Shown: positions 1-5,843 of the stretch, one piece after another
Layout of the letters: each line of letters begins with the position of its first letter
Position numbering within the stretch: position 1 is the stretch's first letter
Origin: Alphaproteobacteria bacterium
GTDB lineage: Bacteria; Pseudomonadota; Alphaproteobacteria; ATCC43930; CGMCC-115725
DNA: 8,118 nt
Direction: 5' to 3'
Assembly (NCBI GenBank): GCA_030037055.1
Contig: JASHRZ010000501.1
Coordinates: 1 to 8,118 of the forward strand
The notes under the pieces: model-generated
Told to the model about the DNA's origin: nothing
What the model saw: the letters and a program-made list of their open reading frames with translations, nothing else
Databases searched by the model: none
Program-made: the position numbers and the translations under genes

Positions 1-1
1 C

Positions 2-1507
2 CGCAAGGGATTCAAGATCCCCGATGGCGGAGTCTTCTCGCCCAAGGGACAGGAGACCTTCGTCGCGGGCAACGCGCTGCTGCACGAAAAGACCTGGGGC
101 AACTACCCGGCGCCGCGCAACATCGCTTCTTGCGTCTATGAAGGGCTGATCACCGATCTCGACACCGGCCTCGAGATCGAGACCCGCTATTTCGTCAATT
201 GCGCGCGCTCCATCGAGGCGCGGAACATGATTCGCACCCTGTTCTTCTCGATCGGCGAGGCCAACAAGCTGGCGGCGCGGCCCAAGGGCGTACCGGAGCA
301 GGGCTACAGCCGCATCGGTGTCCTCGGCGCCGGCATGATGGGCGTTGGCATTGCCTATGTCAGCGCCGAGGCCGGCATCGAGGTGTTGCTGCTCGACACC
401 AGCCAGGCGCAGGCCGAGAAGGGCAAGGCGCAGGCGCAGGCGATCCTGGACAAGCGCGCGCAGCAACGCCGCCTGGGCGCGGCGGAGCGCGACGCGATGC
501 TCGCGCGCATCCATCCCACCGCACGCTTTGACGATCTCCGCGGCGCGGAGCTGGTCGTCGAGGCGGTGTTCGAGGACCGCAAGGTCAAGGCCGAGGTAAT
601 CCGGCAGGCCGAGGCGGTGCTGGCGTCGAGCGCGATCTTCGCCTCCAACACCTCGACGCTCCCGATTACCGGCCTGGCGGAGGCGAGCGCCCGGCCGGAG
701 AATTTCATCGGCCTCCATTTCTTCTCGCCGGTCGACCGCATGAGCCTGGTCGAGATCATTCGCGGGCGCCGCACCTCCGACCCGTGCCTGGCGCGCGCCA
801 TGGATTTTGTCCGGCGCATCGGCAAGACGCCGATCACCGTCAACGACAGCCGCGGCTTCTACACCAGCCGCGTCTTCGGCACCTATGTCAGTGAAGGGCT
901 GACCTTGCTCGGCGAAGGCGTCGTGCCGGCGCTGATCGAGAATGCCGGGCGCATGGCCGGCATGCCGTTGGGTCCGCTGGCGCTTGCCGACGAGGTGTCG
1001 ATGGAGCTCATCTACAAGGTGAGAAAACAGACCCGCGCCGATCTTGGCAAGGATTATCGCGGCAACGCCGCAGCCGAGGCGGTGATCGATCTCATGGTCG
1101 AAAAGCTTGGCCGCATCGGCAAGAAGGCGGGCAAGGGCTTCTACGATTATCCCGCCGAAGGCCACAAGCGGCTCTGGCCGGGCTTGGCGCAGCATTTCAC
1201 GCCGCTCGCCGCGCAGCCCGAAATCGGCGCGCTGAAGCAGCGCCTGCTCTACGTCCAATCGGTCGAGACGGCGCGCTGTCTCGAGGAGAAGGTTGTGCTC
1301 GATCCCCGCGACGCCGATGTCGGCGCCATCCTCGGCTGGGGCTTCCCGCCTTTCCTCGGCGGCACCGTGAGCCAGATGCACAGCATCGGCCTCGCGCGCT
1401 TCATCGCCGAGTGCGACCGCCTGGCGCAGCGTCACGGCGATCGCTTCGCCGCGCCCCGGCTGCTGCGCGACATGGCCGCTTCAGGGCAGGCGTTTTACGC
1501 GGCCTGA
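2..1507 (+). CDS. Fatty acid oxidation complex alpha subunit (enoyl-CoA hydratase/3-hydroxyacyl-CoA dehydrogenase), 3' part
   Basis: This is the C-terminal 501 residues of a multifunctional beta-oxidation protein of the FadB/FadJ type; the frame is open to the left edge. The visible part begins in the linker after the (missing) hydratase domain and then enters the 3-hydroxyacyl-CoA dehydrogenase. The NAD-binding Rossmann motif GAGMMG is at visible residues 109-114. The catalytic His (in GLHFFSP, codon at 716-718) and its partner Glu twelve residues later match the His/Glu dyad of the family. NDSRGFYTSRV then opens the C-terminal dehydrogenase domain, and a second copy of that domain fills the last 100 or so residues, as in full-length alpha subunits. 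By family knowledge it oxidises L-3-hydroxyacyl-CoA to 3-ketoacyl-CoA with NAD+, in the cytoplasm, alongside a thiolase not seen here. An internal ATG at 227 is not the real start, because homologous linker sequence continues upstream of it. FadB and FadJ cannot be told apart from this part. Confidence 0.93.
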   Translation, partial: RKGFKIPDGGVFSPKGQETFVAGNALLHEKTWGNYPAPRNIASCVYEGLITDLDTGLEIETRYFVNCARSIEARNMIRTLFFSIGEANKLAARPKGVPEQGYSRIGVLGAGMMGVGIAYVSAEAGIEVLLLDTSQAQAEKGKAQAQAILDKRAQQRRLGAAERDAMLARIHPTARFDDLRGAELVVEAVFEDRKVKAEVIRQAEAVLASSAIFASNTSTLPITGLAEASARPENFIGLHFFSPVDRMSLVEIIRGRRTSDPCLARAMDFVRRIGKTPITVNDSRGFYTSRVFGTYVSEGLTLLGEGVVPALIENAGRMAGMPLGPLALADEVSMELIYKVRKQTRADLGKDYRGNAAAEAVIDLMVEKLGRIGKKAGKGFYDYPAEGHKRLWPGLAQHFTPLAAQPEIGALKQRLLYVQSVETARCLEEKVVLDPRDADVGAILGWGFPPFLGGTVSQMHSIGLARFIAECDRLAQRHGDRFAAPRLLRDMAASGQAFYAA

Positions 1508-1516
1508 GAGAGGCTC

Positions 1517-2851
1517 CTAGCGCTTGCGCGGCAGGCCCTTCGCGCGGTCGAGGCTGGCGCCGTCGAGATTGGCGTTGGTGAGCGTGGCGCCGGTGAAAGT
1601 GCAGGCGTCGAGCTTCGCCTCCTGCAGCTGGGCTCCGGTGAGGTCGGCTCCGGAGAAGTCGGCGCCGACGAGATTGGCGCGCCGCAGATTAGCGCCGGCG
1701 AGGTTGGCGCCGGCAAAGCGGGCGCGGTCGCCATTGGTGGGAAAGTCGATGTGGTGCGTGCCGACATCGACCAGCGGACCAAGCTTGGCGCCGGCGAGGT
1801 TTGCCGCGTTGAAGCAAGCGCGGCGCAAGGTGGCACCGCGCAGGTCGGCCTCGGTCAGCAGCGCCTGGCGCAGATCGGCCGAAGTCAGGTCGGCCATGGT
1901 GAGGAGGGCGCGAGCGAGATTGGTGCGGTGCAGTCTCGCGCCGGGCAGCAGGGCCATGACCAGGCGCGCACGGGCCAGCTGGCGGTCGCTCAGGTCGAGC
2001 CTGGCGAGCAGCGCGCGTTTGCCCTTCTGCCCTTGGCTGTCGAGCCACAGCTCATGCTCCTTGAGTGCGGCGGCGAGGTCGGGCTCGCTCTTGGCGGAGG
2101 GCGGGCTGGTGATCGCCTTCTGAAGCTCGAACAGCTCGAGCGCCTCGGGATCGAGGATGGCGTCGCTGACATCGGCGCCCTCGAGGTCGGCGCCGTGCAG
2201 ATTGGCGCCGGTGAGCACGGCGGAATGGAACGTGGCGCCCGATAGCCTGGCCCCGGCGAAATTGACGCCTTCGAGGATGCTGCCGGTGAAGTTGGCGCGG
2301 CGCGCATCGGCGCCTTCGAGCGTGCTGCCGCGCATCACCGCGTCGGTGAAGTCCGCGCGCAGATTGCAGGAGCTGCCTTGCGGCAGCGGCGTCGCTTCGC
2401 CCTCCCCGTCCTCGCCGAAGGGCTCGCGGAAGCTACGCACGATCTGCGCCTGGCGCGCGTCGTGGAGCACCACCGTGACCTCGCGCAGATCGGTATGGGC
2501 GAGGACGCTTCGGTTCATCTCGGCGCCGCGAAAGCAGCTGCCGCGCAAATCGGCGCGCGTCAGGTCGGCGCCCTCGAGGTCGGCCTGGCGCAAATCGGCG
2601 AGCGAGAGCTGCGCGCCGCGCAAAGTCGCTGCGGCGAGGTTGGCCCGACGCAGCCGGACCGCGGTGAGCTCGGCCTCGCTCAGATCGCAGCCTGCAAGAT
2701 CGCAAGCGGAAAGATCGGTATAACCGAGCTGCGCACGCCGGCCGCCGGGCTTGCGGGAAAGGAAGCGCTCGTGGAGGTGCATTATCGCCTTTACCGCGTC
2801 TGGACTTAGGCGCATCCAGTTCCCCGATTCATCTACGGCATCCAGTGACAT
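1517..2851 (-). CDS. Pentapeptide-repeat protein with several repeat blocks
   Basis: This is a 444-residue protein built mostly of A(D/N)Lxx pentapeptide repeats, which by family knowledge fold into a right-handed quadrilateral beta-helix. Repeats fill about residues 40-125, 162-235, 281-358 and 379-437. The breaks are acidic or low-complexity (about 140-160), helical (about 236-280) and a short loop (359-378). Two similar headers precede repeat blocks: HERFLSRKPGGRRAQL near residue 27 and HELWLDSQGQKGKRALL near residue 266, which suggests duplication of a header-plus-repeats module. There is no signal peptide or membrane segment, so it is probably cytoplasmic. The molecular function is not known. 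DNA-mimic proteins such as Qnr and MfpA share the fold but are about half this length, and nothing here shows gyrase binding. The start at 2851 has no clear ribosome site. An internal ATG at 2815 has GGGGA five bases upstream and may be the true start, giving 432 residues. The gene converges on the fatty-acid gene with 9 bases between them. Confidence 0.9.
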   Translation of the reverse strand: MSLDAVDESGNWMRLSPDAVKAIMHLHERFLSRKPGGRRAQLGYTDLSACDLAGCDLSEAELTAVRLRRANLAAATLRGAQLSLADLRQADLEGADLTRADLRGSCFRGAEMNRSVLAHTDLREVTVVLHDARQAQIVRSFREPFGEDGEGEATPLPQGSSCNLRADFTDAVMRGSTLEGADARRANFTGSILEGVNFAGARLSGATFHSAVLTGANLHGADLEGADVSDAILDPEALELFELQKAITSPPSAKSEPDLAAALKEHELWLDSQGQKGKRALLARLDLSDRQLARARLVMALLPGARLHRTNLARALLTMADLTSADLRQALLTEADLRGATLRRACFNAANLAGAKLGPLVDVGTHHIDFPTNGDRARFAGANLAGANLRRANLVGADFSGADLTGAQLQEAKLDACTFTGATLTNANLDGASLDRAKGLPRKR

Positions 2852-3159
2852 TCACTTGTGAATATCCGATCAATCTTAACAAACAGCTACTAGCGGATTG
2901 ATTTGGCATGCCAGACGTAGTGTCCACGGGCGGCTTGCGCCAGCCTATGGCTTTTTTGTGGGCATGTCGTGGAAGTTGTGCACGGAGCGACGCTCCCGCG
3001 GCCGGCCGCCGCTTCTATTGGCAATCACATATCGGATGGCACCTTCCTGTAAGGGGAGATAGCGGGCATGCGCGATGGTGAATTCGATGGCCGTGGCTCC
3101 TCGTCGTCGGCGCGTCCGCTTGGAGGAAGGCGCCGAACCGGATCGCCGCCGCTTTGCCC
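2852..3159. other. Intergenic stretch without a supported gene
   Basis: These 308 bases lie between the start of the pentapeptide gene and the end of the DUF2852 gene. The part next to the pentapeptide gene (about 2852-2905) is clearly more AT-rich than the surrounding DNA and probably holds its promoter, but I find no convincing -35/-10 pair. A perfect 10-bp palindrome, TGGCATGCCA, lies at 2904-2913. A small inverted repeat (GGAGCG-A-CGCTCC, 2984-2996) is followed by a 12-bp palindrome (GCGGCCGGCCGC, 2998-3009); neither has a T-run like that of an intrinsic terminator. A 44-codon plus-strand ORF (2947-3081) has no ribosome site and no family I recognise. Confidence 0.5.
2904..2913. repeat. 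Perfect 10-bp palindrome upstream of the pentapeptide gene
   Basis: TGGCATGCCA is self-complementary and sits 53-62 bases upstream of the annotated pentapeptide-gene start, at the edge of an AT-rich stretch. The position suits a regulator site, but a palindrome of this length can occur by chance and I do not match it to a known regulator. Confidence 0.25.
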
Positions 3160-3546
3160 TCAGCCCTGCGGCTGCGGCGCTTCCGGCGGGCGGCCCTCGG
3201 CCAGGAACTGGTCGAACTCCGCCTTGTCCTTGGCCAGCCTTAGCCGGTCCAGGAAGTCGAGGAACGCGCTGCTCCTCCTCAAGCCGGCGCAAGGTGGCCT
3301 CGCGATACTCGTCGAAGGCGTGGTTGCCGCTCGATCCCGGCCTGCCCGCTTGCCTTTCGTGGATCCGATCGACGCTGCCTTCATGCCGGCGCGAAAGCCG
3401 GCCGTGCTTCCAGCATCCCATTCTTCCACTCCCTAGGAGAAAGGCCAAAAGGGCGAGACCCAAAGGCCAGAACAGCGCGAAGCCCAGCACCATGAGAGCG
3501 ATCCAGGCCGTCCAGCCAGGTCTGCAAGCCCTGCCGCGACGCTCAT
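3160..3546 (-). pseudogene. DUF2852 family small membrane protein, frame-disrupted
   Basis: Joined across frames, this region reads as a complete DUF2852 protein of about 129 residues. DUF2852 is a small alphaproteobacterial family of unknown function: one membrane segment, then a charged C-terminal region. The ATG at 3546 follows GAGG five bases upstream and encodes MSVAAGLA. The text then continues in another frame as RPGWTAWIALM, a hydrophobic segment (GFALFWPLGLALLAFLL), SGRMGCW, and HAFDEYREATLRRLEEEQR. Near 3265 it returns to the first frame as FLDFLDRLRLAKDKAEFD and ends PPEAPQPQG. The junctions fit a loss of one base near 3523 and of two bases near 3265 (a family-typical REF reduced to R-F), which together restore the frame. 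The second break is the more certain. The first could be avoided by a TTG start at 3604 overlapping the tetR stop, but that would give an untypical N-terminus. This is either a decayed gene or a sequence error. Confidence 0.72.
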
Positions 3547-3556
3547 TACCGCCTCG

Positions 3557-3575
3557 ATGTAAATGTTGTTTACAT
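3557..3575. promoter_or_regulatory. 19-bp palindrome, candidate TetR operator
   Basis: ATGTAAA and TTTACAT form perfect 7-bp arms around a 5-base centre (TGTTG). The site lies in the 54-base gap between the TetR stop and the DUF2852 ATG, 11-29 bases upstream of that ATG. Its length, its symmetry, and 14 of 19 bases in common with the palindrome at the tetR start suggest that the same dimeric regulator binds both. It is AT-rich in GC-rich surroundings and has no T-run, so an operator is more likely than a terminator. Confidence 0.55.
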
Positions 3576-3600
3576 TCGCATGGCTTTCTTCGCGCGCCTG

Positions 3601-4254
3601 TCAAGGCCCTGGCGCTGGGCGGCCGAGGCCGAGGCCCTGAAGATAGACCAGCACGCCGGCTTCAAGCAGATCCTCGGGCGACATCGGCAGCGCGCGGCGG
3701 GCTTGATCGCCGCGGCCGAACAAGGACGCGATGCCATGGGTCATCGCCCAGATGTGCAGCGCCATCATCAGCGTCGGCGGCCGCTGCTCCTTTGGCAGCT
3801 TGGCGACGAGCGCCTCGGCTGCCCGGCGCAGCAATCCCAGCGCGCTCTCGCCGGCCAGGCGCAGTTCGGGATGGCGGTCGAGCGCCGAGCCGGCCTCGAA
3901 CATTGTGGCATAATAGGCGCGCTGCTGCCGGGCGAAGGCGAGATAGGCGCGGCCGACGCGGTCGAGGGCGGTGAGGGGATCGGGGCGGCCCTCATCCCAG
4001 GCGCCGACCAATGCGGCGTCGAACACCGCGAAGCCCCGTTGCGCCACCTCGGCCAGAAGCTCGTCGCGATCGCGGAAATGCCGATAGGGCGCGGCCGGGC
4101 TGACGCCGGCGAGCCGCGCTGCGTCGACGAAGCTAAAGCCGGCGGGTCCGCGCTCGGCGATGAGCTGCAGCGCCGCGGCGACCAGCGCCTCGCGCAGATT
4201 GCCGTGATGATAGCCGCGATGACCGCCGCCGCGCCCGTGCCTCGACCACCCCAT
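3601..4254 (-). CDS. TetR/AcrR family transcriptional regulator, WHG-domain type
   Basis: This is a 217-residue, one-domain-plus-ligand-domain repressor of typical TetR length. The N-terminus carries YHHGNLREAL (about residues 15-24), which is characteristic of a TetR subgroup. The helix-turn-helix spans about residues 41-67, with the recognition part reading AGVSPAAPYRHFRDRDELL. The all-helical C-terminal domain contains HIWAMTHGIASLF (167-179), the W-x(3)-HG signature of WHG-domain regulators. By family knowledge it would bind palindromic operators as a dimer and release DNA on binding a small ligand; the ligand is unknown. I chose the ATG at 4254 because AAAAGGG lies 6 bases upstream and homologues begin close to YHHG; an upstream ATG at 4305 would add 17 unconserved residues. 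It is divergent from eipB (195 bases apart) and 54 bases upstream of the DUF2852 gene, with which it may be co-transcribed. The palindrome over its start suggests autorepression. Confidence 0.92.
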   Translation of the reverse strand: MGWSRHGRGGGHRGYHHGNLREALVAAALQLIAERGPAGFSFVDAARLAGVSPAAPYRHFRDRDELLAEVAQRGFAVFDAALVGAWDEGRPDPLTALDRVGRAYLAFARQQRAYYATMFEAGSALDRHPELRLAGESALGLLRRAAEALVAKLPKEQRPPTLMMALHIWAMTHGIASLFGRGDQARRALPMSPEDLLEAGVLVYLQGLGLGRPAPGP

Positions 4255-4271
4255 GTTAAACCCTTTTACAT
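4253..4271. promoter_or_regulatory. 19-bp imperfect palindrome over the tetR start, candidate operator
   Basis: On the minus strand this reads ATGTAAAAGGGTTTAACAT; seven of the eight outer base pairs are symmetric. It covers the ribosome site and start codon of the TetR gene, so a bound repressor would block that gene. Its left arm is identical to that of the palindrome at 3557-3575. Because the intergenic region is only 195 bases, a factor bound here could also affect eipB on the other strand. Confidence 0.5.
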
Positions 4272-4449
4272 GAACTTCGGGCACGGAGCCGCGCGTCGGC
4301 GGCATTGTCGTCGGCCTGCTGGTGTTGCAGGTGCTGGCGTTCTATACCATCCCAATGGTCTCTGTTTTTCCCAGCTGCTGGAGCCGTCTCGGCCTTCGCC
4401 GTTCCGCCGCCCCGGGGACGGGCGCCGCCTCCGCCCTGCGTCCGGCCGA
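4272..4449. other. Intergenic region between tetR and eipB with a hydrophobic open frame
   Basis: This should hold the eipB promoter, but no clear -35/-10 pair is visible. One plus-strand frame is open from 4274 to a TGA at 4451-4453, and that TGA shares ATGA with the eipB start. It encodes a hydrophobic run (GGIVVGLLVLQVLAFYTIPM). The only initiators are a GTG at 4322 and a TTG at 4325, without a ribosome site, plus an ATG inside the hydrophobic run's end, so I do not call it a gene. Confidence 0.4.
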
Positions 4450-5319
4450 ATGACCGCGCCCGCCGCCCGTCTCCTTGGCGTCGTAGCCTTGCTGGGGCTC
4501 GTCGGCGTCCCGGCGCGCGCCGGTGAGCTCGCGCCCTATCGTGCGCTCTATCATCTCAGCCTGGTCTCGGCGAAATCCGCCAGCGGCATCGTCGCAGCCG
4601 GCGGCGCGGTGCTCGATGAGTGGGGCGAGACCTGCGACGGTTGGACCGAGCAGGAGCGGTTCCTTATGCGCCTGCAATATGCCGAGCAAGGAGACGAGAG
4701 GATCAAGTCGAACCTGGTCAGCTGGGAATCCAAGGACGGGTTGCGCTACCGCTTCGACGAGCGCCGCCAGACCAGCGGCGAGGACGGGCGCCGACCCAGC
4801 GACAGCGAGGACGAGCCCCATGGCGCCGACGCCGCTGCGGAGGAGATCCGAGGCGAGGCCAAGTTCGACGGTTTGGACAAGTCCGGCACCGCCGAGTTCA
4901 CCCGGCCCGAGGCGACGACGCTTACCCTGCCGGCGGGCGCGCTGTTTCCGACCGCGCATACCTTGTTCCTGATCGCCCGCGCCGAGGCGGGCGACCAGCT
5001 CGTCACGCGCCGGCTGTTCGACGGCTCGGATCTCGCCACTGCAGCGCAGGTTACCGCCTTCATCGGGCCGCTTCTGCCGCCCGGCGCGACCGGGAAGGGC
5101 GATCCGCCGCTGGCCAAAACGCCGCTGCTCGACCGGCCGTCCTGGCGCATCCGTCTCGCCTTCTTTCCCGCCGCCGATACCAGCGGCCTGCCGGATTACG
5201 AGGAGACCATCCGGCTGTTCGATAACGGCGTGGTCGGCGAGATGCTGTTCGACTACGGCGACTACGTCATCCGCGCCAAGCTCGACGACATCGAGACGCT
5301 ACCGCGCCCGGCCTGCTGA
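4450..5319 (+). CDS. eipB: EipB-like periplasmic cell-envelope integrity protein (DUF1849)
   Basis: This is a 289-residue secreted protein. Residues 1-24 form a signal peptide: an Arg, a hydrophobic core (LLGVVALLGLVGV) and a cleavage site after ARA. The mature part matches the DUF1849/EipB family in order: YRALYHLSL, ETCDGWT (57-65 region), SNLVSWESKDGLRYRF, EIRGEAKFDG, LPAGALFPTAHTLFLI, RRLFDGSD, RLAFFP, PDYEETIRLFDNGV and the C-terminal ETLPRPAC. In Brucella, EipB is a periplasmic beta-spiral protein needed for envelope integrity, with a conserved disulfide. The only two cysteines here, C62 and the last residue C289, fit that pair. An acidic stretch around residues 108-131 looks like an extended loop. 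No good ribosome site precedes the ATG at 4450, but the signal peptide fixes the start well. It is divergent from the TetR gene, and its last 58 bases overlap the end of ogt on the other strand. Confidence 0.88.
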   Translation: MTAPAARLLGVVALLGLVGVPARAGELAPYRALYHLSLVSAKSASGIVAAGGAVLDEWGETCDGWTEQERFLMRLQYAEQGDERIKSNLVSWESKDGLRYRFDERRQTSGEDGRRPSDSEDEPHGADAAAEEIRGEAKFDGLDKSGTAEFTRPEATTLTLPAGALFPTAHTLFLIARAEAGDQLVTRRLFDGSDLATAAQVTAFIGPLLPPGATGKGDPPLAKTPLLDRPSWRIRLAFFPAADTSGLPDYEETIRLFDNGVVGEMLFDYGDYVIRAKLDDIETLPRPAC

Positions 5320-5843
5320 GCCGGCAGCGCGCCTTCATGCGCCAGCAGCCAGCGCTTGCGCGCGAGTCCGCCGCCATATCCCGTAAGCTTCGCGTCGGCG
5401 CCAATGACGCGATGGCAGGGCACAACGATGCTGACGGGATTGGCGCCGTTGGCGGCGGCTACCGCGCGTACCGCCGCAGGCCGGCCGATGCGTGCCGCCA
5501 GCGCGCCATAGCTCAGGGTCGTACCTGGCGGAATCCGCCGCAGCGCCGCCCAGACCTGGCGCTGGAAGGGCGTTCCCGCCGTCACCACCGGGACCGTGTC
5601 GAGCGCCCCCAGGGCCCCGTCGAAATAAGCGGCCAGAGCCCGGCGTAGCGCCGCCGGCGCCGTGCCCTCGCGCAGCTTGAGGTCCTGACCGTACTGCCGG
5701 CGCAGCAGCGCCTCCATTCGCGCCGCATGGTCTTCCCAGTCGAGGGCGCGCAACGCCCCGTCGCCCTCGCTCGCCAGCAGCATGACGCCGATCGGACTCG
5801 GCAGACGCGCGACGGTAAAGCTCTCAGGGCGCGGCACGGACAT
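5262..5843 (-). CDS. ogt: Methylated-DNA--protein-cysteine S-methyltransferase (Ogt type)
   Basis: This is a 193-residue suicide repair enzyme that moves methyl (alkyl) groups from O6-methylguanine, and less well O4-methylthymine, onto its own cysteine. The N-terminal domain (about 8-85) is followed by the DNA-binding and active-site domain. FQRQVWAALRRIPPGTTLSY spans 93-112, the arginine-finger segment RAVAAANGANP is at 126-136 (the usual RAVG has Ala in place of Gly), and IVVPCHRVI carries the acceptor Cys143. GYGGGLARKRWLLAHEG closes the conserved part. About 22 residues follow that are not typical of the family and are encoded in the overlap with eipB. The ATG at 5843 lies inside the preceding Ada-AlkA gene, with a 20-base overlap and only a weak ribosome site (GGTGT), so translational coupling is likely. 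Confidence 0.94.
   Translation of the reverse strand: MSVPRPESFTVARLPSPIGVMLLASEGDGALRALDWEDHAARMEALLRRQYGQDLKLREGTAPAALRRALAAYFDGALGALDTVPVVTAGTPFQRQVWAALRRIPPGTTLSYGALAARIGRPAAVRAVAAANGANPVSIVVPCHRVIGADAKLTGYGGGLARKRWLLAHEGALPAQQAGRGSVSMSSSLARMT

Noticed and set aside
1524..2809. Several plus-strand open frames across the pentapeptide gene
   Set aside because: The repeated GGCGCC-type codons of the repeats keep other frames open; their translations are low-complexity repeats of the same DNA.
2941..2957. Possible intrinsic terminator (AGCC-TAT-GGCT followed by six T)
   Set aside because: The stem is only four pairs with a three-base loop, and no plus-strand gene ends upstream of it.
2947..3081. 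44-codon plus-strand ORF in the intergenic stretch
   Set aside because: It has no ribosome site and no recognisable motif, and it contains the palindromes, which constrain it as DNA and not as protein.
3580..4449. Long in-frame extension upstream of eipB, antisense to the TetR gene
   Set aside because: The extension is a shadow of the TetR gene; the ATG at 4450 begins a clear signal peptide.
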